A stretch of DNA of 64,000 bases from Psychrobacter sp. bablab_jr014 (GCF_016464015.1 NZ_JACDXT010000045.1:42312-106311), one strand, 5' to 3'; shown: positions 1-8,845, counted from the first letter of the stretch. The notes: generated by a model not told the origin, from the letters alone. Numbers and translations are program-made.

Positions 1-114
1 GGTTGGAATGTCCCACGCCTTAATCTTACGCATGGTTTGAAACAAAGTATCATCTAAATCCATCAGCGCATAGGGCTTGATAATCGTCGCATCAGGGGTA
101 AAAAATGACGTCAT
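1..114 (-). CDS. HAD-superfamily hydrolase of the Ter module (partial, N-terminus only)
   Basis: Only the first 38 codons lie in the window; the rest runs off the left edge. The visible part contains MDLDDTLFQT, which matches HAD motif I (DxDxT) with its nucleophilic and acid/base aspartates. An AAGGAA ribosome binding site lies about ten bases upstream of the ATG. The gene starts 20 bases after the phosphoribosyltransferase stop codon, so it is very probably the last visible member of the operon that begins with the ATP-grasp gene at 3724. HAD phosphatases are known members of the Ter-linked biosynthetic module. The substrate is unknown. Confidence 0.75.
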   Translation of the reverse strand, partial: MTSFFTPDATIIKPYALMDLDDTLFQTMRKIKAWDIPT

Positions 115-134
115 AGCGCCGTGATTCCTTATCA

Positions 135-1409
135 TTATTTATCCGCAATTTGCGCAGCGGGACTCACCACCAGAACATTGTCTAAACCAGCCCACAGCGC
201 ATCGACACTATCGAGCGGCGTCTCGATACATAGGACAATCAAGTCCCATGCCTTAGGGTCGACGTTGTACACAAAGTTGGTCATGCCAAGACCATAATTG
301 TCCTGAAACGAGAGCATACACTCAATCGCGCCGCCGAGTGCAATGGGCGAGCGCGTGAGGGCGGAGAACTTAACGTCATTTTCGGGCGCTTGCTTGCTCA
401 GCCATTCTGCCAATAAAAACGGTAACCACACAAACTCATTACTGCCCAACACCAACACACGCTCAGGCAATTTGGCACTATTAAACGATGTATTTCCAAT
501 ATACTCGGCAAATCGTGTCTGAAACGCTGCCAAATACGCCTGAAACCCAGCGCGGCTGTCATAGGTTGGCAAGCGTCCCCAAATACCCGTCGGCAATAGC
601 GGCTGACTGCCTGCATCAGTGGTATCTACGCTCGGCATGGTGATGGCGGGCGGGTTGGGCGCATCTTGCCATTGCCATGCGCCTGACAATAGATGATGGC
701 GATGAAAGGCAATGCCCGCAAGCTTATCCGCCAATACTTCATCCATTGTCGCCTGTCCCAGCGACCAATCGACCAACGTGGTTAAATGGACTTGCGCTAA
801 CTGCTCAAGCCCAGCTACGCGCAGTGCATTGACCACATTGATGCAGGTGTTGCCTGTTGAGGCTTCGTCATCGATCATAATCAAGGTCTTGCTGGCAAGG
901 AGCTGCTTTTGCACCTCTGAGTCATTGCTTTGGTACAGCAAATGGCGGCTGGCGTGACTGTGGTCTTCACTAAAGGTGGTAAGCAAGGTCGCGTCCGCCT
1001 GCGCGTGGCGGGTTGAGTTTAATAACAAGGCATTGGGATAGCGGGTTTGTAGGGCGCTGTGTACGCCAGCAGACAAGCCCACAGCCGTCTCCGCCATACC
1101 GACGACCACAATTGGCTCGGGCAGATTGTCAGGAATCGCGTCTGCCAAATCGGTAAAGCTGCGGCGCATGGTACTGGGCGCAACAGGGATATGCCGCCCT
1201 AAAACCTTAGAGACGAATAAAAACGCGCGCTTTGGGTTGATACGCTGGGCAAAACCGAGCAAATCACTGAGCTGATATGGCGTGCTCGTTGTGCCTACAG
1301 GCTCGCAAATACGGTAGGACAGCTGTAATGTCCCACGTGGTAAGGTGACTTGGTGCTGGGTGGGGATGTTGTCTGTAGCGTGATGACTCATTAGTAGTGA
1401 GGGTCTCAT
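135..1409 (-). CDS. Ter-module phosphoribosyltransferase with C-terminal TRSP domain
   Basis: This 424-residue protein has an N-terminal phosphoribosyltransferase domain of about 240 residues. The PRPP-binding motif MIDDEASTGNT lies at residues 178-188. The C-terminal domain contains the literal TRSP signature at about 352-355 (ALTRSPIALGG). The architecture matches the PRTase_2 plus TRSP proteins encoded with ATP-grasp and HAD enzymes in tellurite-resistance islands, where the module is proposed to build a nucleoside-like compound. The reaction is inferred from the family, not shown here. The gene lies 20 bases downstream of the NYN-LOTUS gene, in the same operon. The start is uncertain: neither Met1 nor Met7 has a clear ribosome binding site. 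Confidence 0.85.
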   Translation of the reverse strand: MRPSLLMSHHATDNIPTQHQVTLPRGTLQLSYRICEPVGTTSTPYQLSDLLGFAQRINPKRAFLFVSKVLGRHIPVAPSTMRRSFTDLADAIPDNLPEPIVVVGMAETAVGLSAGVHSALQTRYPNALLLNSTRHAQADATLLTTFSEDHSHASRHLLYQSNDSEVQKQLLASKTLIMIDDEASTGNTCINVVNALRVAGLEQLAQVHLTTLVDWSLGQATMDEVLADKLAGIAFHRHHLLSGAWQWQDAPNPPAITMPSVDTTDAGSQPLLPTGIWGRLPTYDSRAGFQAYLAAFQTRFAEYIGNTSFNSAKLPERVLVLGSNEFVWLPFLLAEWLSKQAPENDVKFSALTRSPIALGGAIECMLSFQDNYGLGMTNFVYNVDPKAWDLIVLCIETPLDSVDALWAGLDNVLVVSPAAQIADK

Positions 1410-1429
1410 AAAAAGTTATAAAAAATGTA

Positions 1430-2560
1430 TTATGCTTTGATAAGGCGAACATAGAGCGTTGAATCGACCGTTTTGGTTTCAAACAGACCCACCGCCTTGA
1501 CAATATCAATCAATTTATTGTAGCCATAATCGCTCGGACAAAATGCTGGATAGTAGTCTTTAACACGTTTGCCGACCACGCCAAAATTCACCCAGCGCTG
1601 GTCATCATAATGAGGCTGACTGGCTACCGCACGACGTAAGCTGTTTAGTAGCTTGGTGTCACACCTTAGTTGCTGCGCTCGCCATGGTGTAGAGGGCAGT
1701 GTACTGCTGGCTTGTTTTTGCTGCTGTGTTGGCGCTAGCACAGCTGCGCTATCTTTTAACCGCATACACAGTGTGTTATCCACCATTTGTACATCATATA
1801 AGCCAATGGCACGAATCAAATCCGATGACTTGGCATAGCCGTATTTTTCGAGCTTCACATTTTTGTGATGCTGTTTTATTTGACTGATGATATAAGATAA
1901 GTGTGACCAGTTACCCTTGGCTTGCGGGTTCTCTTTTAATAGCTTGTTCAGCAATCCGATGAGATGCGTTTGGGTTTGTAATTCTGAGCTGCTCCAACGC
2001 TTTTGGCTGACTTGTTCTATCGGCTTGGGCTTTGATAAGGTCGTTGGCACAGCGACTTTGCTTGCTGTTTGGTTGACCACCGTTTGAACAGTGGGCAGTA
2101 TTTCGGTAGCAGGCGCCGCAGGGTTCATCAAAGTCTCAAGATAATAAAAGCTATCGCACGCTTGTACAAACGCAGGCACGGTGCTTTGCTTGCCAAAGCC
2201 CAAAACTGCTGCGCCCTGTTTGCGGATACGCAGTGCTAAGGCAGTAAAATCGCTGTCGCTCGATATCAAACAAAACGCATCGTAGCTGCCATCATGCAGC
2301 ATATCCATAGCTTCAATCACCATGCCGATATCGGTCGTATTTTTACCTTTGACATAGGCAAAATGCTGCATCGGCTCGATAGCGTGCGTGAGTAGCGCCG
2401 CTTGCCATCCGCGAATGTGCTCATCACGCCAATCGCCGTATATTTTTTTACAGGCGATGTGTCCGAGCGTCGCAATCTTTTTCAAAACAGGGGCAATACA
2501 CTGCGCTGAGGTATTATCAGCATCAATGAGTACCGCAATGTTTCGAAACGTAGATGACAT
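1430..2560 (-). CDS. NYN-domain nuclease with two OST-HTH/LOTUS domains
   Basis: This protein of about 376 residues begins with a NYN (PIN-like) domain. Its acidic residues sit in VLIDADNTS (about 10-18), KNTTDIG (about 73-79) and SSDSDF (about 100-105), the pattern expected of a metal-dependent ribonuclease. Two winged-helix LOTUS domains follow, at about 195-270 and 300-376. Both end in the same kind of segment (YG-K-DLIRAIGL and YGYNKLIDIVKAVGLF, then a strand with CMRL or YVRL), so they look like an internal duplication. ATG at 2560 is preferred over the in-frame GTG three bases upstream because AAGGAC lies five bases before it. Only 20 bases separate the stop from the next gene, so it belongs to the Ter biosynthetic operon. 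The target RNA is unknown. Confidence 0.85.
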   Translation of the reverse strand: MSSTFRNIAVLIDADNTSAQCIAPVLKKIATLGHIACKKIYGDWRDEHIRGWQAALLTHAIEPMQHFAYVKGKNTTDIGMVIEAMDMLHDGSYDAFCLISSDSDFTALALRIRKQGAAVLGFGKQSTVPAFVQACDSFYYLETLMNPAAPATEILPTVQTVVNQTASKVAVPTTLSKPKPIEQVSQKRWSSSELQTQTHLIGLLNKLLKENPQAKGNWSHLSYIISQIKQHHKNVKLEKYGYAKSSDLIRAIGLYDVQMVDNTLCMRLKDSAAVLAPTQQQKQASSTLPSTPWRAQQLRCDTKLLNSLRRAVASQPHYDDQRWVNFGVVGKRVKDYYPAFCPSDYGYNKLIDIVKAVGLFETKTVDSTLYVRLIKA

Positions 2561-2632
2561 CACTGTCCTTAAGTTTTGAGCGTTCAGTTTTAAGTATGGT
2601 TGCGTGGCGCAAAAGGTCAGTGCACAAAAGGC

Positions 2633-3724
2633 TTATATCTGCACACTCATCATAATTGGGCGCACTTGGCAGGGGGTGATAGCCGCTTGCGCCATCTCCA
2701 GCGTGGGCTTGTCCATCAGTCCCAGCCAATAGCCAAAGCCCACTTGCGTCAAGTCTAGGCCACTATGCGTGGTGTAGCCGATACCGCCAGAGGGGCGACT
2801 GTTAATCTCCAGCACATGATGGCGACCCGCGTCATCCGCCTTGGTTTGTACGCTCACAATACCATCACAGCCAAACTCATTAATCAATGGCTGAACGACC
2901 GCCATCACGGATTCATCATAGCCAACGTGCTGGATTTTGCCCGTCTTATGACGCGTGATTGCCGCCAGCACCTTGCCTGCCTCACAGACCATATCAATAG
3001 AGTACTCTTGCCCGTTTAAGTGCGGCATCAGCAGCATCGGAATGGGGCGCTCCTGTACCATGGCGCTGTTTTGATAGGCGTTAATAAATTGCTCGGTAGT
3101 GATTTTTTTATTGTCCGTATGATATAGATGCTCAAAGCTGTCCCAACGCTCAGGGGGCGCACGCGCATTGTCCAAACGCCAAAACCCTTGCGCAAAAATC
3201 CCCACGATTGGCTTGACACATAGCGGCTGGTGACCGTGCTTTTCTAATAAATTTTTCAGCTCGTTGATATTGTCAAAGCGCCAGCCGTCGGCCACAGGAA
3301 TGCCCGCCGTCTGACAGCGCTGGGTAAAGGCAAATTTATCATCAATAGCTGCCAAGTCCTTTACAGACAATGCCCCTGTGAGCAGACGAATACCTGCTGC
3401 TTCAAAAGTAGCACGCTCGGCCTCGTACTCATCGCCATTGCGCCCTGTTAGCAGTACTTTGACATTGTGTGCACGGGCTTTATCCAGCACGAATTGCCAC
3501 CGCGGCGTGTCGTCGGTCGGCTCATAATAGACGGTATCTGCGAACTCAAAAATCTCAGGACGTTCGCTACGGTGCGAGGCGATAATCTCAAAGTCTGCGG
3601 CCGTTTGCGTCTTTAGTCGTTGTAAGCTGTGCAGCATATCGCGCTGGCTAGACTGTCCTTCAGCGAGCCAAACGGCAGGTCGTGTTGTCATAGCAGCAGA
3701 ATCATCCATAAAATGATCATCCAT
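2633..3724 (-). CDS. ATP-grasp ligase of the Ter biosynthetic module
   Basis: This 363-residue protein has the ATP-grasp layout. A Rossmann-like preATP domain (about 15-120) is followed by the nucleotide-binding segment LCVKPIVGIFAQGF (about 168-181) and the metal-binding strand LEINSRPSGG (about 305-314), with Glu306 and Asn308 as likely Mg2+ ligands. It resembles the carbamoyl-phosphate-synthase-like ATP-grasp proteins paired with the PRTase/TRSP protein in Ter islands. ATP-dependent carboxylate-amine or thiol ligation is the family activity; the substrate is unknown. It is the first gene of the four-gene minus-strand operon and is divergent from the TerA-like gene. The N-terminus has a short duplication (MDDHFMDD) and no strong ribosome binding site, so the true start could be Met6 or Met12. 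Confidence 0.85.
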   Translation of the reverse strand: MDDHFMDDSAAMTTRPAVWLAEGQSSQRDMLHSLQRLKTQTAADFEIIASHRSERPEIFEFADTVYYEPTDDTPRWQFVLDKARAHNVKVLLTGRNGDEYEAERATFEAAGIRLLTGALSVKDLAAIDDKFAFTQRCQTAGIPVADGWRFDNINELKNLLEKHGHQPLCVKPIVGIFAQGFWRLDNARAPPERWDSFEHLYHTDNKKITTEQFINAYQNSAMVQERPIPMLLMPHLNGQEYSIDMVCEAGKVLAAITRHKTGKIQHVGYDESVMAVVQPLINEFGCDGIVSVQTKADDAGRHHVLEINSRPSGGIGYTTHSGLDLTQVGFGYWLGLMDKPTLEMAQAAITPCQVRPIMMSVQI

Positions 3725-3990
3725 TGATTATAAAAAATTGAGCACAAGTGTTTTGTAGGCACGATAGTAGCAGCTTGCCCAAGTGCCCGCAATCATTAAG
3801 ATAGAGAGAGAACTGCGAAGTACGCAGCGCGTACATTTTATCGTCAATACGCGCGCTCAGTGACCTTATTGTATGAATAAGTAGCAATAATTTTGCGGTA
3901 TTTGTCTTGCACCCTGATGGCGATATCGTTATGTTTATAACACGCTTTTTTTACTCAATAACGATTATTTGATAACCACAGGAACCCACC
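3725..3990. promoter_or_regulatory. Divergent control region between the Ter operon and the TerA-like gene
   Basis: This 266-base non-coding stretch separates divergent genes. On the plus strand, TTGCAC (3907-3912), a 17-base gap and TATGTT (3930-3935) form a plausible sigma-70 promoter for the TerA-like gene, with CAGGAAC before its ATG. I see no equally convincing promoter for the minus-strand operon and no clear operator. Confidence 0.4.
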
Positions 3991-5214
3991 ATGAGCCAAA
4001 CCTTGATTGCAGGGGCAAACGCACCGTTACCGACCGACAATATCAGCGTACGCATCATGAGCAATGCACCGATTGATTGCGCCGCTTACCGCCTTGCGGC
4101 AACAGGACAAGTGCGCGGGGATGGCGACATGATTTTTTATGGGCAAACGCGCAGCGATGATGGCAGCGTTTCGTTTCGTGGTCATGACAGCGATGGTTTT
4201 TTTGATATCAATTTGCCCGCGCAGCCTGCTGCAATTGAAAAAATTGCCTTAGCCTTTTCAAACGACAAGCCCTTATCACACATTGGCGATGTTGATATTC
4301 AAGTGTTTGTAGGCAATCAACAGCTGCTTACTGCCACGTTGCCTGCGGCAGGACGGGATGAAAAAGCCATCATTTTAGCCGAGTGCTACCGCCGTCAAGG
4401 GGCGTGGAAATTTCGCTTTATCGCCCAAGGGTTTAACGGCGGACTCAAGCCATTGTCCGAGCACTTTGGGGTTGAGATTGCCGATGACGCGCCCAGCCAA
4501 GCCGCTCAAAACCAAAACAGTGCGCCCACACCGCCGCCAATACCGAGCGCTGCGCCAAGTAGTGTGAATCTTAATAAAATTAGCCTAACCAAGTCGCAAT
4601 CGAGCATTAACCTAAAAAAACGTGACAACTTTGGCAAAATCGCAGTCAACCTCAACTGGAATCAGCAGGGCGATACGGGTAATCAAAACAGCAGCCCTGC
4701 GCCCAAAAGAGGCCTGCTCTCTGACTTATTCAGTCAGCATCAGAGTAAAGGGCAAAATATTGATTTGGATGTCGGTGCAATGGTACATCTGGCTAATGGC
4801 GAAAAAACGTTGATTCAGGCACTTGGCGACCGTTTTGGGCAGTTAAACGCGCCGCCGTATGTGTGTTTGCGTGCCGATGACCGTACAGGACAAAACAAAA
4901 CGGGCGAATGGCTGGACATTAACGGGGCAGAGTGGGCGAATATTAAAGAAGTGTTTATTTTTGCCTTTATTTATCAAGGTGTGCCCAACTGGGCAAAAAC
5001 CGATGGCGTGGTGACCATTGACGTACCTGAGCAGCCACCGATTGAGACGCGCTTGACCGAAGGCGCGGGCAACATGCCCATGTGCGCCATTGCCCGCTTG
5101 GTTAACCAAAACGGCAGCATCAATGTCGAGCGTATCAATCGCTATTTTTCAGGGCACCAAGAGATGGATAAGGCGTTTGGCTGGGGCTTTCAGTGGAAGC
5201 GCGGCAGAAAATAA
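3991..5214 (+). CDS. terA: TerA-like protein with two TerD-type domains
   Basis: This 407-residue cytoplasmic protein has two TerD-type beta-sandwich domains joined by a Pro/Ala/Gln-rich linker (about 170-195). The first (about 1-165) ends in the family signature WKFRFIAQGFNGGLKPL. In that domain the acidic loop that normally reads [13 protein letters not shown] is replaced by RGHDSDGFFD. The second (about 205-400) has IDLDVGAMVHL and DDRTGQNKTGEW. Size and two-domain layout match TerA of tellurite-resistance loci. The divergent acidic loops suggest weaker or altered Ca2+ binding than in TerD, which is an inference. It is transcribed alone and ends at a bidirectional terminator facing the TerZ-like gene. 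Confidence 0.85.
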   Translation: MSQTLIAGANAPLPTDNISVRIMSNAPIDCAAYRLAATGQVRGDGDMIFYGQTRSDDGSVSFRGHDSDGFFDINLPAQPAAIEKIALAFSNDKPLSHIGDVDIQVFVGNQQLLTATLPAAGRDEKAIILAECYRRQGAWKFRFIAQGFNGGLKPLSEHFGVEIADDAPSQAAQNQNSAPTPPPIPSAAPSSVNLNKISLTKSQSSINLKKRDNFGKIAVNLNWNQQGDTGNQNSSPAPKRGLLSDLFSQHQSKGQNIDLDVGAMVHLANGEKTLIQALGDRFGQLNAPPYVCLRADDRTGQNKTGEWLDINGAEWANIKEVFIFAFIYQGVPNWAKTDGVVTIDVPEQPPIETRLTEGAGNMPMCAIARLVNQNGSINVERINRYFSGHQEMDKAFGWGFQWKRGRK

Positions 5215-5251
5215 CGCGTGATTGCTCTACATTACTCTTATTAAGCATAAG

Positions 5252-5279
5252 AAAAGCCCGCTGTCTTAGCGGGCTTTTT
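5252..5279. terminator. Bidirectional rho-independent terminator
   Basis: The stem AAAAGCCCGC / GCGGGCTTTT has a 7-base loop, with an A-run on the left and a T-run on the right. It lies between the convergent TerA-like and TerZ-like genes and can serve both. Confidence 0.85.
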
Positions 5280-5307
5280 GGTGATGACCTAATTTAAAAT
5301 AAGGCGA

Positions 5308-5913
5308 TTAAGCGTGCGGTGTGACCGCAGGCATCAAATCATGGAACGTGCGCCCCTTTGCGGTTTCGCCGATGGCGTGCATTTTCCATTCGTTATTATG
5401 ACGATAGACTTTTGCCATAATCATCGCCGTGTGACTGCCTTGCGCCGATAGGTTGTAGCGAGCCACCTCTTGATTGTTATTGGCATTGACCAAGCGGCAA
5501 AATGCATTGGCAACGCTGTCAAAGGTCTGACCCGTAAAGCTGTTGACGGTAAACACCAGCGACGTCACATTGGCAGGTACGCGTGACAAATCAACATTAA
5601 TCACTTCGTCATCACCGTCACCATCGCCAGTACGGTTGTCGCCTGTGTGGGTGATGCTGCCGTCGTTGGAATTCAGCTGCCCAAACCAAATGGTGTCAAC
5701 CACTTGTTTACTTGCATCAAACATGATGCATGAGGCGTCCAAATCAATAGATTTACCGCCACCGCCACCAAAAAGCTTGCCCAAAAAGCCGCCGCCTTGT
5801 TTGTCTGATGCGCCTGCCACGTCCCAACCCAGTCCGAGTTTGACTTTGGTTAGGTCGCCGCCTGCTTCTTTACTTAACGAAATTTTTTGTCCTTTTTGCA
5901 AACTGACTGCCAT
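5308..5913 (-). CDS. terZ: TerZ-like TerD-family protein
   Basis: This 201-residue TerD-fold protein contains the Ca2+-site loop [15 protein letters not shown] (about 90-104) and the strand SIDLDASCIMFD. The Gly-rich insertion GGGFLGKLFGGGGGKSIDLD near residue 45 and the phenylalanine-rich loop are typical of TerZ, not TerD/TerE, which is why I use that symbol. Its C-terminus (MHAIGETAKGRTFHDLMP) replaces the usual [12 protein letters not shown]. The ribosome binding site is AAGGAC, nine bases before the ATG. The AIM24-like gene ends 45 bases upstream, so the two are probably co-transcribed. The presumed role is intracellular Ca2+-dependent stress signalling. Confidence 0.85.
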   Translation of the reverse strand: MAVSLQKGQKISLSKEAGGDLTKVKLGLGWDVAGASDKQGGGFLGKLFGGGGGKSIDLDASCIMFDASKQVVDTIWFGQLNSNDGSITHTGDNRTGDGDGDDEVINVDLSRVPANVTSLVFTVNSFTGQTFDSVANAFCRLVNANNNQEVARYNLSAQGSHTAMIMAKVYRHNNEWKMHAIGETAKGRTFHDLMPAVTPHA

Positions 5914-5958
5914 GATGTCTGTCCTTATAATACATAGTTATTGTTTAGAAATAGTGCG

Positions 5959-6711
5959 CTATAGTACTTGGTTTAAAAAGCCGCCATTACCGCCGCGTCC
6001 GCCTGAGCTGCTGCCCAAGATGCTTTGTAACCAGCCTTGATAGCTGTCGCGGTTGCGTGAGCAGATGATGACTTTACCTTTGCCTGAAAAATTCAGTACC
6101 ATGCCTTCGCCGCTGGTGACAGAATTGATGATATTGCCCATAAAGCCTTTTTTCTTACTGGTCGAGACTGCCAAGCGATAATCAAGGTTTGAGTCCCAGC
6201 AGACGACGTGACCATTGTCAATAATCACGTCTTTATCAGGCGTCACCTCAATCTCAAACAGTGAGCCAAAGCCTGATACCACAAGCTGTCCCTTACCTTG
6301 GGTTTGCATCACCACAAAGCCGCCAGTATCACCGAATACCGCCCCGCCAAGATTTCGCTGGATATTGGCATTGACCTGTACGCCTTGTTGCGCGGCGACA
6401 AACGCACCGTCACTTAGCGTATATTGCTGCGCGCCGACCTCAATGATTTGCATGTCACCATCTAAAGTCGGGGCGAGTAGACAATCGCCTTCGCCATGTA
6501 CCGCTTCAATCTCTTGTTGAAATAGTGATTCGTCATTGGCAAAACGGCGCATCAAGGATTGCATGATACCGCCTTGCAGCTTGCCTTTTAGCTCAAGGTT
6601 CGATTCCATCATCACCATCGCATTGGCTTCGCAATAAATCGAATCGCCACGCTGTAGGTTACAATGCAAAAAAGGCTCAATCGTGCCAATCAAGCTAAAT
6701 GTCGCCGCCAT
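5959..6711 (-). CDS. TIGR00266/AIM24-family beta-sandwich protein
   Basis: This 250-residue protein resembles the bacterial TIGR00266 (DUF124/AIM24) family. It has the early segment GDSIYCEANAMVMM, repeated short beta strands, a central Gly-rich stretch (GFVVMQTQGKGQLVVSGFG) and the late strand GEGMVLNFSGKGKVIICSR. It ends in a Gly/Ser/Arg-rich tail (SSSGGRGGNGG). It lacks a signal peptide and membrane segments. The family is recurrently linked to ter genes, but its biochemical function is unknown. Here it sits directly upstream of the TerZ-like gene on the same strand, so joint expression is likely. Confidence 0.8.
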   Translation of the reverse strand: MAATFSLIGTIEPFLHCNLQRGDSIYCEANAMVMMESNLELKGKLQGGIMQSLMRRFANDESLFQQEIEAVHGEGDCLLAPTLDGDMQIIEVGAQQYTLSDGAFVAAQQGVQVNANIQRNLGGAVFGDTGGFVVMQTQGKGQLVVSGFGSLFEIEVTPDKDVIIDNGHVVCWDSNLDYRLAVSTSKKKGFMGNIINSVTSGEGMVLNFSGKGKVIICSRNRDSYQGWLQSILGSSSGGRGGNGGFLNQVL

Positions 6712-6788
6712 AACTACGCCATCCTTATATCAAGTTCAATCATCAGCAAAATAAATAATAAAGCAAGGTATTACTACTATACGCCATA

Positions 6789-6860
6789 CAAAAAAAGAGG
6801 TGCAGAACCGCAGTCATTTTAGGCAAATGCCAATAATGCTGAACCGTCCATGCACCTCTG
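6789..6860 (-). terminator. Long-looped terminator of the TerD-like gene
   Basis: On the minus strand AGAGGTGCA (6859-6851) pairs with TGCACCTCT (6804-6796), and seven T follow. The roughly 46-base loop can itself fold through GGTTC/GAACC-like and GGCATTTGCC pairings, so the structure is branched. It separates the TerD-like gene from the AIM24-like gene. Confidence 0.65.
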
Positions 6861-6916
6861 TATCAGACAATATACGCATAAAAAATCGTATATTTATCTA
6901 AAGCGTATCGGTAGGA

Positions 6917-7492
6917 TTACACATTCACGCCATAAGAAGCCGCTAATGGACCTAGACCGCCGTTAAAGCCTTGACCAACAGCGCGGAATTTCCAATCGCC
7001 ATTGTGGCGATACAACTCACCAAAAATCATTGCGGTCTCGGTGCTGCTGTCTTCTGATAGGTCATAGCGGGCGATTTCGCTGTTGCCATTGTCATTGACG
7101 ATACGGATATACGCGTCGCTAACTTGACCGAAGTTTTGGTTGCGGCTTTGGCCTTCATAGATGATGGCGCAGATAGCGACTTTGTTCACATCCGCAGGCA
7201 CGCTCGCTAGGTTGACTTTAATTTGTTCATCATCGCCGTCGCCTTCGCCAGTACGGTTGTCGCCTGTGTGCTCGACTGCGCCGTTGTCAGATTTTAGATT
7301 GTTAAAAAAGATAAAGTCTTGGTCATTACGCACTTTGCCTGCATCGTTTAGCAAAAAGCCAATTGCGTCCAAATCAAAGTCTTGACCGTCGGTGGCACGT
7401 GGGTCCCAACCCAAACCAACAGTGATATTGGTTAAGCCTGGGGCTTCTTTTGATAGGTTGACGTTGCCGCCTTTGGTTAAGCTGATAGCCAT
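6917..7492 (-). CDS. terD: TerD-family Ca2+-binding stress protein
   Basis: This canonical 191-residue TerD/TerE protein starts [20 protein letters not shown]. It has VGLGWDPR, the Ca2+-site segments [19 protein letters not shown] and [15 protein letters not shown], and the terminal signature [17 protein letters not shown]. The ATG at 7492 is chosen over longer in-frame starts because AAGGA lies eight bases upstream and all TerD proteins begin this way. A good promoter lies at 7640-7668. It is very similar to the gene at 10182-10757, which suggests duplication. TerD and TerE cannot be told apart by eye, so the symbol is tentative. Confidence 0.9.
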   Translation of the reverse strand: MAISLTKGGNVNLSKEAPGLTNITVGLGWDPRATDGQDFDLDAIGFLLNDAGKVRNDQDFIFFNNLKSDNGAVEHTGDNRTGEGDGDDEQIKVNLASVPADVNKVAICAIIYEGQSRNQNFGQVSDAYIRIVNDNGNSEIARYDLSEDSSTETAMIFGELYRHNGDWKFRAVGQGFNGGLGPLAASYGVNV

Positions 7493-7639
7493 GGTTGTAT
7501 CCTTAATCGTTATTGAATGGTGGACAAAGGACTGTGTCTCTTGCCCAAAAACACAAAATCGTACAATCTTACACCGCATGCATTCCTTTTTAGCTGTCCA
7601 ATAGCCATTTGGTAAAAGGTATCACTTCGGTGACGCTTT

Positions 7640-7668
7640 ACTATACTAAGCAGGGCGAGGGGACGCAA
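7640..7668 (-). promoter_or_regulatory. Sigma-70 promoter for the TerD-like gene
   Basis: On the minus strand TTGCGT (7668-7663), a 17-base gap and TATAGT (7645-7640) lie about 150 bases upstream of the TerD ATG, which leaves a moderately long leader. Confidence 0.5.
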
Positions 7669-7733
7669 GGCGAATTTTGTCCTGTTACGCATTACTTATA
7701 TTGCGATGAAAAGGCGATAGATTCGGGCGCTTT

Positions 7734-8669
7734 TTAGTTACCAAATACTGACCAGCCTGTCTCTTGGACGAACATCTCAAGCGCCATAGAGCCAAGCTTT
7801 GAGTTGCCGACATGGTCAAGACCAGGCGACCATACGGCAATGGCGCCTTTACCTGGTGCAACGGTCAAAATCCCGCCGCCGACCCCACTTTTGCCAGGTA
7901 GTCCGACACGATAGGCAAACTCACCTGAGCCGTCATAATGCCCGCACATCATCATTAAGGAGTTAATGCGTCGTGAACGCTGGGCATTAATCACGCGCAC
8001 CCCTGTGTGATTGTTGACACCATTAGAGACCAAAAACAGCCCCGCACGTGCCAACTGACGGCAGCTCATGGCAATAGAGCATTGGTGAAAGTACGTGCCC
8101 AATACCTTGTCTACATCGTGCTTGAGACGACCAAAGGATTTCATAAAATGGGCAAGCGAGGCATTGCGGTCTTTGTGCGCCATCTCTGAGGCGGCGACCT
8201 TGTGGTCAAAGCTGATGGTATCGTCATCGGCGATAAAGCGTACAAATTGCAAAATCTCACCCAATACCGCTTTTGGCTCATGTCCCATCATGATGGCGTC
8301 CACCACCGCAATCGCACCAGCGTTGATAAACGGATTGCGCGGGCGACCTGATTCGTGCTCGAGCATCATAATCGAGTTAAATGGGTCACCTGATGGCTCG
8401 CGGCCCACGTGCGTCCATAGGGCATCACCCAACTTGCCAAGGCCAATGGTTAAGGTAAATACCTTAGAGATACTTTGAATCGAAAACAGCGTATCGGCAT
8501 CGCCTGCAGCATACATTTTGCCATCGGGGGTGGCAACTGCGATACCAAACTGATTGGGGTCAATGTGCGCAAGCTGCGGGATATAGTTGGCGACCTTACC
8601 ACGTTCGGTCTCTTTTGCCATTTGCTTGGCAATATCATCAAGAATCTGTTGCATAGTCATATCACTCAT
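7734..8669 (-). CDS. glsA: Glutaminase (serine-type, GlsA family)
   Basis: It hydrolyses glutamine to glutamate and ammonia in the cytoplasm. This version is 311 residues, the usual size for bacterial glutaminase. The Ser-x-x-Lys catalytic pair is in SIQSISKVF, followed by [25 protein letters not shown] and the glycine-rich [12 protein letters not shown] near the C-terminus, all family hallmarks. ATG at 8669 (MSDMTMQQ) is chosen because the 45 upstream codons do not look like the family, although its ribosome binding site is weak. It sits between the TerD-like and DUF475 genes, which is unusual for a glutaminase. A terminator at 8787-8820 insulates it from the DUF475 gene, so a shared function is only a possibility. 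Confidence 0.9.
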   Translation of the reverse strand: MSDMTMQQILDDIAKQMAKETERGKVANYIPQLAHIDPNQFGIAVATPDGKMYAAGDADTLFSIQSISKVFTLTIGLGKLGDALWTHVGREPSGDPFNSIMMLEHESGRPRNPFINAGAIAVVDAIMMGHEPKAVLGEILQFVRFIADDDTISFDHKVAASEMAHKDRNASLAHFMKSFGRLKHDVDKVLGTYFHQCSIAMSCRQLARAGLFLVSNGVNNHTGVRVINAQRSRRINSLMMMCGHYDGSGEFAYRVGLPGKSGVGGGILTVAPGKGAIAVWSPGLDHVGNSKLGSMALEMFVQETGWSVFGN

Positions 8670-8786
8670 GATGTTACTAGGACGCAAAAAGGCAGCGCCG
8701 ATACAGCGCCTGTGCCCTAATGATTGATTGCGAGTGATTGTAACCGAATATGGACGTAAGGGCAGCAAAATCCCAAAAACGCGCAT

Positions 8787-8820
8787 AAAAAAACAAGCCA
8801 TCACGATTGTAATGGCTTGC
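8787..8820 (-). terminator. Rho-independent terminator of the DUF475 gene
   Basis: Minus-strand stem GCAAGCCAT / ATGGCTTGT with a 10-base loop, followed by seven T. Confidence 0.8.
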
Positions 8821-8845
8821 TATAAATGATGTTACGTAATCTGCC

